Source: Phocaeicola sartorii JCM 17136 = DSM 21941 (GTDB taxonomy: Bacteria > Bacteroidota > Bacteroidia > Bacteroidales > Bacteroidaceae). From it: 64,000 bases of DNA. The DNA lies in NCBI RefSeq assembly GCF_000614185.1, contig NZ_BAKM01000026.1, forward strand, positions 1 to 64,000. Reading direction: 5' to 3'. The notes beneath the pieces are model-generated. The model did no database searches. It was not told where the DNA came from and worked only from the letters and a program-made list of their open reading frames with translations. Numbering within the stretch: position 1 is the stretch's first letter; each line of letters opens with the position of its first letter. Shown here in pieces: positions 29,299-38,983 of this stretch. The position numbers and the translations under genes were made by a program.

Positions 29299-32200
29299 AT
29301 GAAAGGCAATCAATTAATGAGAAAGCCCAAATTGCTCAGGGCGCTTTTGATTCTTTTGTTTGTGGCCGCACCCATACAATGGACCCGCGCACAAATTGTT
29401 CTTTCCACTCCCAAGACAACCCTTGGAACAGTGATCAAGAACATTAAATCACAGTCTAACTATCAGTTTTTCTATGATGACAAACTGGCCGAAACACCGG
29501 TGAATGCCATTGATGTGAAGAACGGTTCGTTACAGTCTGTACTTGATGCGGCTTTGCAGGGCAAAGGAATTACATATAAGATAGAGGATAACATTGTCTA
29601 TCTTTCAGCACCCGGAGAATCTCAAATACCTCAACAGACAGGACAGGAACGCACAGTGACCGGAACAGTGGTGGATGCGACAGGCGAAGCCTTGATCGGT
29701 GTGAACGTACAGGTGAAAGGAAATCCCACAGCCGGTACGATTACAGACTTTGAAGGTAACTATTCGCTGTCGGTTCCCGGTAATGGCGAGGTGGTGTTCT
29801 CATACATTGGTTACCGTTCGGAGACATTGAAGCCCGATGGCAAGAATGTGCTGAACGTAACCATGCAGGAAGATACACAGCAGATTGGCGAAGTGGTGGT
29901 AACCGCTTTGGGCATCAAGCGGGAGAAGAAAATGTTGGGGTATGCGGTTCAGGAACTGAAGAGTGATGAACTGAACAAGACAGGCGACCCCTCGGTAACC
30001 AGTGCCTTGCAGGGCAAGGTGGCAGGCCTTCAGATGAACACCTCGGCTACCGGTCTGGGCGGCTCTACGAAGATCACCATCCGTGGCAACTCTTCGCTGA
30101 CAGACAACAACCAGCCGTTGTGGATTGTGGACGGCGTTCCGTTCAGCGACAATAGTACTTCCGACGCATCCCGTTATGGGGGGGTAGACCGTGGTAGCGC
30201 CTCTATGGACATCAATCCGGACGATATCGAGAGCATTTCCGTCTTGAAAGGTCCGAATGCGGCGGCTCTTTACGGTTCGCGTGCAGGTAACGGGGTGATC
30301 TTGATTACCACGAAAAAGGGAACTAAGAAAGACGGGTTAGGAATCCGTTATAGCGGTAATTTCACTTGGACGGCCATCGGCGAGACATTGGATATGCAGC
30401 GCCGTTACGGACAAGGACATATTGATACCAAAGATGCCGGGACTGCGGTATATGACAAAGCCGACAGCGGAAACTGGGGACCGGTATTGGATGGAAGCCT
30501 GAAACAGGCTTGGAACGGAGAGACTTACGCTTACTCCAGCTATGGGGATAAGTTGAAAGATTATTTTGATACCGGTTTCTCGCATACGCATAACGTATCT
30601 GTCAGCAACGGTACAGAGAAGTCACATTTCCGTACTTCGTTCGGTTACTCTGATAATGATGGCGTGTTCCCCACAGAAAGCCTGAGTCGTGTGAATGCCG
30701 ACCTGAATGCAGGAACGGAACTGAACAAGTGGATGTCTATGGACGGAAAGATCTCTCTGTCACGTACCAAAGCCGATAACCGTCCACTGTATGGTGACTA
30801 TGGCGCTATCGCCCAGTTGATGCGGATACCCAACAACGTCCGTTTGGATGACTTGAAACAATATTCGGATGCAACGCATGCACATGTAAACTGGACAGGT
30901 CCTACTGCCAGCATCCGTAACCCTTATTACGTATTGCATCAGCGTCAGAACTCGGATGAACGCTGGCGTGCTTTCGGATATTACGGCATGAAGATCAATT
31001 TCACCGACTGGTTGCACCTTTCTGCCAAATATGCTTTTGACTACTACCGCACCAGGGTGCAAAGCACCAATGCGGGTGATGGAATCAATGGAGAAGCCAA
31101 TACGTCCATGATTACGAATGATTCCATGGATCGCAGTGAGGAGAACTTCTTCGAATCCAATGCCGAAGTCATTTTGATGGGTGACCGTCAGTTGACGGAC
31201 AACTTCCGCCTGGGCTTCAACGCCGGTGCTAACTTTATGTACCAACGTTCGGAAACGTTGGGCGTGGGCGTAGGCAACATGGTGGACAAAGGCAACTGGA
31301 TGCTGAACGCGGCCAATTTGTTGAGAACCGGTAAGGAGGATGGCTACAAGCGTGCCATGAACTCCGTGTTCGGCTCTGTACAGATGGCGTGGAAGGAATA
31401 CCTGTCTTTGGATCTGACAGCCCGTAACGACTGGTCATCCACTCTTCCGTCAGGCAACAATTCTTTTTTCTATCCGTCGGCCAACCTCAGTTTCGTCGTG
31501 TCAGACTTCTTGCGCTCTATCGATAAACCCTTGCCAAGCTGGGTGACCTTTGCCAAGGCACGTCTGTCTGCCGCACAGGTAGGTAAGGACACAAGCCCTT
31601 ATCAGTTATACAATACCTACTCTTTCAAATTCGATAATGGCGTATTGACTCCGACCAAAGACAATGTGAAGATGAACGACCGGTTGAAGCCTGAAATCGC
31701 GACCTCTTACGAAGCGGGTCTGGACATGAAGTTCCTGAACAACCGCCTGGGATTTGATTTTACTTACTATTACAGCAAGACCAAGAACCAGATTATGAAA
31801 GTGCCCGCAGCAGCTCCCTGGAGTGGCGGACAATGGGTAAATGCAGGTATGGTAACCAATCAAGGGGTGGAACTGATGTTGTATTCCACTCTGGTAGAAA
31901 CGAAAGATTTTGCTTTCGACCTGAATGTGAACATGGCTCACAATGTATCGAAGGTGAAAGAACTGGCTCCGGAAGAAAATGTGAATTATATGTTCTTTAA
32001 CGGTGACGGAAACTTTCCTGTAAAAGTAGGTACACGTGCCGGACACCAATTAGGCGAGATTTATGCCACATCGCTTTATAAGCGCAATGAAAACGGCGAT
32101 ATCATCGTCAATGAGAATGGGTTGCCCATGACCGTGACCAATGAATCCGAATATGTGAACAAACCGATTGGTAATATCCAGCCAAAGCTGACCATGTCCG

Positions 32201-32700
32201 TGTCTCCTACCTTTACTTATAAGGGGATTACCCTGTCGGCACTGTTTGATATGAAATTTGGTGGTGATATCTTCTCTTATTCCGAGATGCTGGCTACCGG
32301 AAACGGTTTGGCCAAGCGTACCTTGAACCGTGGCGAGGAAAACAACTATATGATGGTATTCCCCGGTGTGACAGAATCAGGAGAGGTGAATACAAAACAG
32401 GTTTCCGCTTCAGAATACTATGGCGCATTGCAGGCTGAGGATTTCATCTACGATGCTTCATTCATTAAACTGAAAGAATTGTCAATCGGCTATTCATTCC
32501 CTTCATCCATGCTGAAGAAGACTCCTGTCAATTCGCTGAATGTGTCATTTGTGGCACGTAACTTGTGCTATCTGATGAAGCACACACCGGGTACCAGCCC
32601 CGAAGGCGGTTATGACACCACGATGTTCTCACAAGCCATTGACTATGCATCGCTGCCGTTCACACGTACGTTCGGTATTTCTATCAACTTAGGTTTCTAA
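29299..32700 (+). CDS. susC: SusC-like TonB-dependent transporter with STN signalling domain
   Basis: 1133 aa. After the signal peptide (LLFVAAPIQWTRA) comes an STN domain at residues about 33-105 (STPKTTLGTVIKNIKSQSNY), then a carboxypeptidase-D-like domain (GTVVDATGEALIGVNVQVKG), then the plug from about residue 197 (GEVVVTALGIKREKK, VDGVPFSDN, LKGPNAAALYGSRAGNGVI) and a 22-strand barrel ending FGISINLGF. The STN domain contacts the FecR anti-sigma factor, tying transport to the ECF sigma factor encoded upstream. It imports glycan fragments with the SusD lid encoded next. An alternative ATG lies at 29317. Confidence 0.95.
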   Translation: MKGNQLMRKPKLLRALLILLFVAAPIQWTRAQIVLSTPKTTLGTVIKNIKSQSNYQFFYDDKLAETPVNAIDVKNGSLQSVLDAALQGKGITYKIEDNIVYLSAPGESQIPQQTGQERTVTGTVVDATGEALIGVNVQVKGNPTAGTITDFEGNYSLSVPGNGEVVFSYIGYRSETLKPDGKNVLNVTMQEDTQQIGEVVVTALGIKREKKMLGYAVQELKSDELNKTGDPSVTSALQGKVAGLQMNTSATGLGGSTKITIRGNSSLTDNNQPLWIVDGVPFSDNSTSDASRYGGVDRGSASMDINPDDIESISVLKGPNAAALYGSRAGNGVILITTKKGTKKDGLGIRYSGNFTWTAIGETLDMQRRYGQGHIDTKDAGTAVYDKADSGNWGPVLDGSLKQAWNGETYAYSSYGDKLKDYFDTGFSHTHNVSVSNGTEKSHFRTSFGYSDNDGVFPTESLSRVNADLNAGTELNKWMSMDGKISLSRTKADNRPLYGDYGAIAQLMRIPNNVRLDDLKQYSDATHAHVNWTGPTASIRNPYYVLHQRQNSDERWRAFGYYGMKINFTDWLHLSAKYAFDYYRTRVQSTNAGDGINGEANTSMITNDSMDRSEENFFESNAEVILMGDRQLTDNFRLGFNAGANFMYQRSETLGVGVGNMVDKGNWMLNAANLLRTGKEDGYKRAMNSVFGSVQMAWKEYLSLDLTARNDWSSTLPSGNNSFFYPSANLSFVVSDFLRSIDKPLPSWVTFAKARLSAAQVGKDTSPYQLYNTYSFKFDNGVLTPTKDNVKMNDRLKPEIATSYEAGLDMKFLNNRLGFDFTYYYSKTKNQIMKVPAAAPWSGGQWVNAGMVTNQGVELMLYSTLVETKDFAFDLNVNMAHNVSKVKELAPEENVNYMFFNGDGNFPVKVGTRAGHQLGEIYATSLYKRNENGDIIVNENGLPMTVTNESEYVNKPIGNIQPKLTMSVSPTFTYKGITLSALFDMKFGGDIFSYSEMLATGNGLAKRTLNRGEENNYMMVFPGVTESGEVNTKQVSASEYYGALQAEDFIYDASFIKLKELSIGYSFPSSMLKKTPVNSLNVSFVARNLCYLMKHTPGTSPEGGYDTTMFSQAIDYASLPFTRTFGISINLGF

Positions 32701-32723
32701 TTAATTAAAAGGAAAAACTGATT

Positions 32724-34496
32724 ATGAAAATCAAATTATATAAATCCGTAGCCTTATGCTCGTTGCTGGCTCTGGCCGGATGCCATGATTTTGAAGAATT
32801 GAACACCAATCCTTACGCACCGATTTACGACCCCACAGTGGAGCATGTGTCGGCCGAGGGCATAGACATTGATTATACCTTGACAGAACATGCCATGGCA
32901 AGTTTGAAAGGGATGGAAGGCGCTATCGGAAGTATTTTCGCCAACTTCACTTACGAAGGTCCTTACAATGATTATCAGGTGACGACCAATCTGACTCATG
33001 ATATCTATGCCGGTTATTGGGGAAACAATGTCAGCGGTTTTGTGAACCAGGCACCTACCTATTCTTATACGGACGGATGGTCGGCCAACCGCTGGAAGCA
33101 TTTCTATGATGACCGCAGCACTTCGGAATACAGCCAGTTGGTCAAGACATTCTATTTCTGTAATAAGGATTATTACCATACGGCATTCTATATCACCCGC
33201 ATCTATTATGCTTTCTTGTTGTCCATGCAGACGGATACTTATGGTGATATCCCCGTTGCCTATTATGTAAAAGGAGCGATGCCTCCGGAAGAGAATGTGG
33301 CTTATACACCTCAAAAAGAAGTTTATAACATCCTTTTCCAGCTGTTGGACCAGGCAATCACAGCGTTGCATCAGGAAAACCTTCCTGCTGTCAGCCAGTA
33401 TGACTTAGGCGATCATGACAAGTGTTATGGCGGTGATGTGGACAAATGGCGTCGTTTTGCCAATACGCTGCGTTTGCGCCTTGCTTTGCGTGTTTCCAAT
33501 GTAGATCCGGCATTGGCCCGGACTCAGGCTCAGGCAGCTTTGGCAGATCCTGCCGGTCTGATGCAAAGTCAGGATGACAACATGAAGCAGACTCCGAAAC
33601 GTCAGTACATTGCCGGCGGTAATGAAAACATTTATGCCTTGTTGTTCAGCTGGACCGGCAATGCCGTATTATCCAAAGAAATGGAACGGGCTTACAAGAA
33701 TCAGGCGTTGAAAGAGGATGCGGCACCCGATGCAACCACTACTTTCAATGAAAATTCGGCAAACTGCTATCTCGACCCCCGTTGTGAGGTTTTATGGTTC
33801 CGTCCTACTCCGTTCGATTCGTTGACTGCCAGCCCGCTTCCCATCGAGAATCCGAAGAGAGATTTCAACGGGGTGATGAATGGAGAAACCAACGTAGGAG
33901 GTTCTTACCTGAACAGATATTCTGCCAACCGTTGTATGCTGTCATCCGATGCCATGAACAAGAATTATTGGTGGAATCTGGCTCGTGAAATTGTCTGGAT
34001 GGGGTATGCTGAAAGCTTGTTCCTGAAAGCGGAAGCGGCATTGCGCTGGCCGTCATTGGTGGATGAAACACCTGAGTCCCTCTATCTGAAGGGCATCAAG
34101 GCGTCCATGGATTATTATGAAATTGATTCGGACAAGGCCCGTGAATACATCAGCCATCTGGATGGCGTGAAGGCTTTTGCCGGTGGCAGCAAGGAAGAAC
34201 AACTGGAACAGATTATTACCCAGAAATGGATTGCCGTTTTTCCGAATGGAAATGAAGGATGGGCGGAAGTGCGCCGCACCGACTATCCGCGTTATCTGCT
34301 GGCTCCGGTTAATGGAAACAATTCCAACGGTGAAGTGGGGGCAGGCAAGCTGATCAAGCGCATCAACTATCCCAATAGCGAGTCCCGTAACCCGAACAAG
34401 CCGGGCGATGTGAATCAGGGCAGCCGCGTGTGGTGGGATGTGGCCGATACGATGAGTGATAACGGTCAGTGGCATACACCGGATAATTTCCGCTAG
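32724..34496 (+). CDS. susD: SusD/RagB-family glycan-binding lipoprotein
   Basis: 590 aa with lipobox LLALAGC (mature C20). Helical, TPR-like SusD fold with FEELNTNPYAP near the start and the conserved C-terminal pattern around LEQIITQKWIAVFPNGNEGW (EQI..QKW..F..EGWAEVRRTDYP). It closes over the SusC barrel and captures the ligand. The 24-bp gap to susC indicates co-transcription. The sequence resembles the SusD-like_2 branch more than classical starch SusD. Confidence 0.93.
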   Translation: MKIKLYKSVALCSLLALAGCHDFEELNTNPYAPIYDPTVEHVSAEGIDIDYTLTEHAMASLKGMEGAIGSIFANFTYEGPYNDYQVTTNLTHDIYAGYWGNNVSGFVNQAPTYSYTDGWSANRWKHFYDDRSTSEYSQLVKTFYFCNKDYYHTAFYITRIYYAFLLSMQTDTYGDIPVAYYVKGAMPPEENVAYTPQKEVYNILFQLLDQAITALHQENLPAVSQYDLGDHDKCYGGDVDKWRRFANTLRLRLALRVSNVDPALARTQAQAALADPAGLMQSQDDNMKQTPKRQYIAGGNENIYALLFSWTGNAVLSKEMERAYKNQALKEDAAPDATTTFNENSANCYLDPRCEVLWFRPTPFDSLTASPLPIENPKRDFNGVMNGETNVGGSYLNRYSANRCMLSSDAMNKNYWWNLAREIVWMGYAESLFLKAEAALRWPSLVDETPESLYLKGIKASMDYYEIDSDKAREYISHLDGVKAFAGGSKEEQLEQIITQKWIAVFPNGNEGWAEVRRTDYPRYLLAPVNGNNSNGEVGAGKLIKRINYPNSESRNPNKPGDVNQGSRVWWDVADTMSDNGQWHTPDNFR

Positions 34497-34503
34497 AAAT
34501 TGC

Positions 34504-34511
34504 TATCTTTG
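34504..34511 (+). promoter_or_regulatory. -7 element before the phosphatase-like gene
   Basis: TATCTTTG, 30 bp before the ATG at 34541 and 8 bp after the susD stop. The gene may therefore be expressed independently of susCD. Confidence 0.45.
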
Positions 34512-34540
34512 TATCTCAGAGAACTTAAAAAAGAAACAAA

Positions 34541-35386
34541 ATGAAGCAAATTCTAGTTTTATTGGCAGCCGTTCTGTTGTTGGGCGGCTGTGCGGAAGAG
34601 AAGAAGACCGATGTGCGTTGGGCTACTTTCAATATCCGTTATGACAATCCGCAGGACAGTTTGAACAATTGGCAATACCGGAAAGACCGTGTATGCCAGT
34701 TTATTAAAGATCGTGAGCTGGACATAGTCGGTATGCAGGAAGTCTTGCATAACCAGTTTCAGGACCTTCGCGCCGGCTTGCCCGAGTACGACGGAGTCGG
34801 TGTGGGGCGTGATGATGGAAAGACCGCGGGTGAATACGCGCCGATATTCTATCGGAAGGACAAATACGAGGTGTTGGATTCCAATACTTTCTGGCTGGCC
34901 GAAAATCCCGACAGCGTAGGAATGATGGGATGGGATGCGGTTTGTGTCCGTATCGCCACTTGGGCAAAACTGAAGGACAAGGACACCGGAAAAATATTCA
35001 TGGCGGTCAACACGCATTTTGACCATATAGGTGAGGAGGCCCGCCGTCAGAGCGCATTGCTCATTATCCGTAAGATAAAAGAGATCGTAGGCGACCGTCC
35101 CGCAGTGGTTACGGGCGACTTTAATGTGACCGATGCGAGTGATGCATACGAAACTATCACCACTAACGAGTTTGTGCTGAAGGATGCTTATAAGACGGCT
35201 GCCAGTGTGACCGGTGTGAATTATACTTTTCATGATTTCGCCCGTATCCCGGCAGAAGACTGTGAAAAGATTGATTTCATCTTTGTCACTCCGCAGGTGC
35301 TGGTAAAGAGTTGTGAAATACCGGCTGAAGTGCCGGAAGCTTTGCTTTCCGACCATAATCCTCAGTTGGCCGACTTGGAATTCTGA
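34541..35386 (+). CDS. Endonuclease/exonuclease/phosphatase-family lipoprotein
   Basis: 281 aa with lipobox LLLGGC, so exported and lipid-anchored. The EEP (DNase I-like) motifs are all seen: ATFNIRYDN, DIVGMQEVL (metal Glu), NTHFDHIG, VVTGDFNVTD, KIDFIFVT and the catalytic LSDHNPQ. Exported EEP proteins in polysaccharide loci are thought to be sugar phosphatases or phosphodiesterases rather than nucleases. Next to a GH92 with the phosphodiester-type Gln, removal of phosphate from mannose-6-phosphate is an attractive role, but this is inference. Confidence 0.85.
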   Translation: MKQILVLLAAVLLLGGCAEEKKTDVRWATFNIRYDNPQDSLNNWQYRKDRVCQFIKDRELDIVGMQEVLHNQFQDLRAGLPEYDGVGVGRDDGKTAGEYAPIFYRKDKYEVLDSNTFWLAENPDSVGMMGWDAVCVRIATWAKLKDKDTGKIFMAVNTHFDHIGEEARRQSALLIIRKIKEIVGDRPAVVTGDFNVTDASDAYETITTNEFVLKDAYKTAASVTGVNYTFHDFARIPAEDCEKIDFIFVTPQVLVKSCEIPAEVPEALLSDHNPQLADLEF

Positions 35387-35495
35387 TTTTTTTAATAGGT
35401 GAACTTACGTCGGTAGAGTCTTTAAGTGGGGGCTTTATCGGCGTTTGTTATAGTAGATTCTTTCTCCTGATTATATTTCCCTGTTATATCTATCA

Positions 35496-35906
35496 TTATA
35501 GTTTTTCCGTGTTCGTTATATTCTTGTTAAAGAGATGATAGCCGACAAAGGCTAATATCATAGAAGGTATGAAACATACAACAGCAATCAGGAAAACAAA
35601 AACAACGCACATTTCAAGGTAGTCTATCCAATTCAAAAGTCCACGAATTAATCCATCTATCATAAGGTAGGCGAATAGCAAGAGAATGAATATGACTTCA
35701 TAGATTAACCCAAATGCAAACCAGTGTTTCCCGTTTGCAAAAGGCCAAGTAATAGCACTGGTTATACAACACCAGCCAATAGTAAATAACACTATTTCAC
35801 TTGTTAGGGATTTGCCAAAGATTGTCAGCTCAAGAAGCATCAATACTCCGGCATATAAAATGGTAAACCCCTCAAACTTCCAAAATCGTTTATCAGTCAG
35901 TTTCAT
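35496..35906 (-). CDS. Small polytopic membrane protein, unknown
   Basis: About 136 aa from the ATG at 35906, four hydrophobic segments, no family recognised. I choose this start because GGAGG lies 8 bases upstream and the ATG overlaps the stop of the preceding gene (ATGA), a classic coupled start; a longer frame to 35927 exists. It forms a two-gene unit with the 79-aa ORF upstream. Confidence 0.6.
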   Translation of the reverse strand: MKLTDKRFWKFEGFTILYAGVLMLLELTIFGKSLTSEIVLFTIGWCCITSAITWPFANGKHWFAFGLIYEVIFILLLFAYLMIDGLIRGLLNWIDYLEMCVVFVFLIAVVCFIPSMILAFVGYHLFNKNITNTEKL

Positions 35907-36142
35907 AGCTTGCCTCCTTTCTTCCAAAGGTAGATAACAGGAATATTATTGCATCGATAATTAGCCAAAACAAGAAATCCGACATCCGATAAGGCGCGAT
36001 GAGAATCTGATAGCACTCGGTCAATGGAAGGGCGATCTTTTATATACATAGTTTGCATAAATGACGACCCGTAAATTACAAAATTCACAATCTCCAAAAC
36101 AACAAGTGCTACTAAGCCCGATATCTTCTGCCACTTCTTCAT
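35903..36142 (-). CDS. Small membrane-anchored protein, unknown
   Basis: 79 aa: MKKWQKISG, one hydrophobic segment (LVALVVLEIVNFVIYGSS), then a soluble tail. The tail has IDRVLSDSHRALSDVGFLVL. No family recognised. Coupled to the downstream membrane protein gene by a 4-base overlap. Confidence 0.5.
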   Translation of the reverse strand: MKKWQKISGLVALVVLEIVNFVIYGSSFMQTMYIKDRPSIDRVLSDSHRALSDVGFLVLANYRCNNIPVIYLWKKGGKL

Positions 36143-36215
36143 ACGCCTACTATTTTTGTCCGTGTCCCAAAATTACTACAATTCTCTCTAAAACCGTTAT
36201 GTTGCTATGTGAAAA

Positions 36216-36503
36216 GTGATTGAGCCAAACGAAAAAACTGAAATCATATCACTTTCTTGGTGCGTTTCTGTGGCTGAGCGTGTAAACAACACGATCAAGA
36301 ATGAACTGCTGAAGGATATGGATTTCTTCTCCATAAAGGAAGTACGGGAGGCCGTAAAGGGGGCGGTAACGTTTTATAACAACGAGCGTCCACACATGAG
36401 TCTCGATGGCATGACACCTGCCGAAGTAACCCTCTGCAAGGGAGAAATCAGAAAAATGTGGTGCAGCTACCGAGAAAAGGCTCTGAAAAACTTGATGATA
36501 TAG
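36216..36503 (+). pseudogene. C-terminal fragment of an IS3-family transposase
   Basis: From about 36264 the frame encodes the end of the rve integrase core: AERVNNTIKNELLKDM, then FYNNERPHMSLDGMTPAEV with the third catalytic Glu region upstream. The first part of the frame is unrelated. The N-terminal orfA/orfB parts and the DDE aspartates are missing. The element is dead; no inverted repeats were recognised. Confidence 0.8.
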
Positions 36504-36650
36504 ACCGAAGTGCTTAGATAAAGAAATAACTCTTGAAAGAGTCAACTGATATTATAACTAAGTATTAACTCCGTCAACCATCCTTACAAGTAAGATGAAG
36601 GAGTAGTCAACCTAAAGCGTTAAACTACACAGGAATCCGGTTGCGGCCCG

Positions 36651-36736
36651 CCAGAACTACGGTTTCATACAAACGGAACCAAAGTTACATCCCGATGAAA
36701 CTAAAGTTTCAACCTGACGGAACCGGTTGAAACTCC
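36651..36736. repeat. Four degenerate 22-bp tandem units
   Basis: Units at 36651-36672, 36673-36694, 36695-36716 and 36717-36736 (the last is 20 bp). Cores: GAACTACGGTTTCATAC, GGAACCAAAGTTACATCC, GAAACTAAAGTTTCAACC, GGAACCGGTTGAAACTCC. The third core is a perfect dyad, GAAACT-AA-AGTTTC. Same period and size as the arrays at 272-359 and 47112-47199. The remainder of 36504-36866 shows only a promoter at 36836. Confidence 0.7.
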
Positions 36737-36835
36737 TTGTCCGTGTACGCGGTACAAGCGGATTGCAATTCATTCCTTCCCACATGAAAAATAATTTTCT
36801 TCCTTCGATAAGTGTAATACCTTACTTAATTGTTT

Positions 36836-36843
36836 TATATTTG
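36836..36843 (+). promoter_or_regulatory. -7 element of the GH97 operon
   Basis: TATATTTG, 24 bp before the GH97 ATG. Confidence 0.5.
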
Positions 36844-36866
36844 TATCATTAATCCCTTTTAATCGT

Positions 36867-38894
36867 ATGAAGACATACAATTACTATGTATTATTCTTGT
36901 TAGTTGTGTTTTGTGGGTGTTCCCGTCCCACGGAATTAACATCGCCGGATGGCAATATAAAGTTAGTGTTCAACCTCAATGAGGCAGGAGCGATGACCTA
37001 TGGAGTCTCTGTGGGAGGAAAACCGTTCATCACCCCCTCCGTTATGGGCTTTGAAGGTCGTGATGGGGTAAATCTGTCCAAAGGATTCCGGATAGAAAAT
37101 ACTGAGTTTACCACCAAGGATGAGATCTGGACCCAGCCTTGGGGAGAGAATAAATCCATCCGGAACCATTATAACGAAATGGCCGTGCGCCTGAAAGATC
37201 CGGCGGATACACAGCTGACCCTTCGTTTCCGTGTGTTCGATGACGGGCTGGGCTTCCGTTATGAATATCAGGTGCCCCGGGTGGACAGTGTGTTCGTGAC
37301 GGACGAGCTTACTTCCTTCAATCTGGCGCAGGATGGCAAGTCATGGTCTATTCCCGCCAGCTTCGAAACCTACGAGTTGCTGTATCGCACCCTGCCCATC
37401 AGCAAGGTGGATAATGCCAACACCCCGATGACTTTCAAAACAGAGAACGGCATATATGCCAGCATTCACGAAGCGGCTTTGACCGACTTTCCTGAAATGA
37501 CGTTGAAAAAGACCGAAGACTGTCACTTCAAATCGGAACTGGCCTCCTGGCCCGATGGGGTAAAAGCCCGCCTGGCAGGAGGTACTTTTGTTACCCCGTG
37601 GCGCAGTATTCAAATAGCCTCCCAAGCGGTAGGACTGATAAACTCCGGCTTGATATTGAATCTGAATGAACCTTGTGCGCTGGAAGGCGATTTGAGCTGG
37701 ATACGCCCTATGAAATACGTGGGCATCTGGTGGGGAATGCATCTGGGAGTCGAGACGTGGACGATGGATGAACGTCATGGCGCCACCACCGCTAATGCCA
37801 AACGCTATATAGACTTTGCCGCTGCCAATAACATAGAAGCGGTGATGTTCGAGGGCTGGAATGAAGGCTGGGAAAGTTGGGGCGGCATGCAGACTTTTGA
37901 CTATACCAAGCCCTATGCCGATTTCGATATGGCAGAGGTGGCGCGTTATGCCAAGGAGAAAGGGGTTGAGATAATCGGCCACCACGAAACGGGAGGCAAT
38001 ATCTTTAATTACGAACGCCAGCTGGACCATGCTTACCAATGGTATGCCGACCTGGAAGTGCACTGTGTGAAGACCGGTTATGCCGGAGGACTGCCGGGCG
38101 GACACAGCCATCATGGACAGTTCAATGTACGCCATTACCGCAAGGTGGTGCAGACGGCAGCCCGTTATCATACCACGGTCAATGCCCACGAACCCATCAA
38201 AGATACCGGCATCCGTCGTACTTACCCCAATATGATGACACGGGAAGGCGCCCGTGGCATGGAGTGGAACGGATGGAGTGAGGGAAATCCCCCCGAGCAT
38301 CATGAATTATTGCCGTTTACCCGTTTGCTGGGCGGTCCGATGGATTATACACCGGGTACTTTCGATATTCTTTACGAGAAGACACGCAACTCTCCCCGCC
38401 GCAAGAAATGGAACGATTTGGATCAAGGAAACAGCCGGGTAAATACTACTCTGGCAAAGCAGATAGCCAACTGGGTCATCATTTATTCTCCGTTGCAGAT
38501 GGCCTCGGATATGATTGAGAACTATGAAGGCCATCCCGCCTTCCGGTTCTTCCGTGATTTTGATGCGGACTGCGACTGGTCCGAAGCCTTGCAGGGCGAG
38601 CCGGGTGAATTTGTAGCCGTGGTACGGAAAGCGAAAGATAAATACTTCCTGGGAGCCACCACGAACGAAGAGCCGCGTACACTCACCATTCCGCTGGATT
38701 TTCTGGAGGAAGATAAAAAATACCGGGCCGTGATTTATGCTGACGGGGAAGATGCCGATTGGGAAACGAATCCTACTTCATACCAAATCAGTGAGAAAGA
38801 GGTGACAGATGCCGATACCTTGTCGGTAGTCATGGCAAAAGGCGGCGGACAAGCCGTGAGCTTCATTCCCTGTGGCATGCGGGAAGAGCCGTAA
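36867..38894 (+). CDS. GH97 alpha-glucosidase/alpha-galactosidase lipoprotein
   Basis: 675 aa with lipobox VVFCGC. N-terminal super-sandwich domain begins LTSPDGNIKLVFNLNE; the catalytic barrel shows WWGMHLGVETWTMDE, VMFEGWNEGWESWGG, IIGHHETGGN, VNAHEPIKDTGIRRTYPN, and MTREGARGMEWN. Calcium-linked glutamates at HHE, HEP and MEWN are those of inverting (SusB-like) members, so an alpha-glucosidase is more likely than a retaining alpha-galactosidase; that inference rests on memory of the SusB site. First gene of a unit with the MFS and GH130 genes (gaps 89 and 30 bp). Confidence 0.92.
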   Translation: MKTYNYYVLFLLVVFCGCSRPTELTSPDGNIKLVFNLNEAGAMTYGVSVGGKPFITPSVMGFEGRDGVNLSKGFRIENTEFTTKDEIWTQPWGENKSIRNHYNEMAVRLKDPADTQLTLRFRVFDDGLGFRYEYQVPRVDSVFVTDELTSFNLAQDGKSWSIPASFETYELLYRTLPISKVDNANTPMTFKTENGIYASIHEAALTDFPEMTLKKTEDCHFKSELASWPDGVKARLAGGTFVTPWRSIQIASQAVGLINSGLILNLNEPCALEGDLSWIRPMKYVGIWWGMHLGVETWTMDERHGATTANAKRYIDFAAANNIEAVMFEGWNEGWESWGGMQTFDYTKPYADFDMAEVARYAKEKGVEIIGHHETGGNIFNYERQLDHAYQWYADLEVHCVKTGYAGGLPGGHSHHGQFNVRHYRKVVQTAARYHTTVNAHEPIKDTGIRRTYPNMMTREGARGMEWNGWSEGNPPEHHELLPFTRLLGGPMDYTPGTFDILYEKTRNSPRRKKWNDLDQGNSRVNTTLAKQIANWVIIYSPLQMASDMIENYEGHPAFRFFRDFDADCDWSEALQGEPGEFVAVVRKAKDKYFLGATTNEEPRTLTIPLDFLEEDKKYRAVIYADGEDADWETNPTSYQISEKEVTDADTLSVVMAKGGGQAVSFIPCGMREEP

Positions 38895-38983
38895 CGGAGA
38901 AAATAAAAAAGAAACGCGAAGCACGTGCCGCTGTGGCTGTGTGAGTGAAAAGCAGCTAATAATAACCTTAAAAACCGATATAA

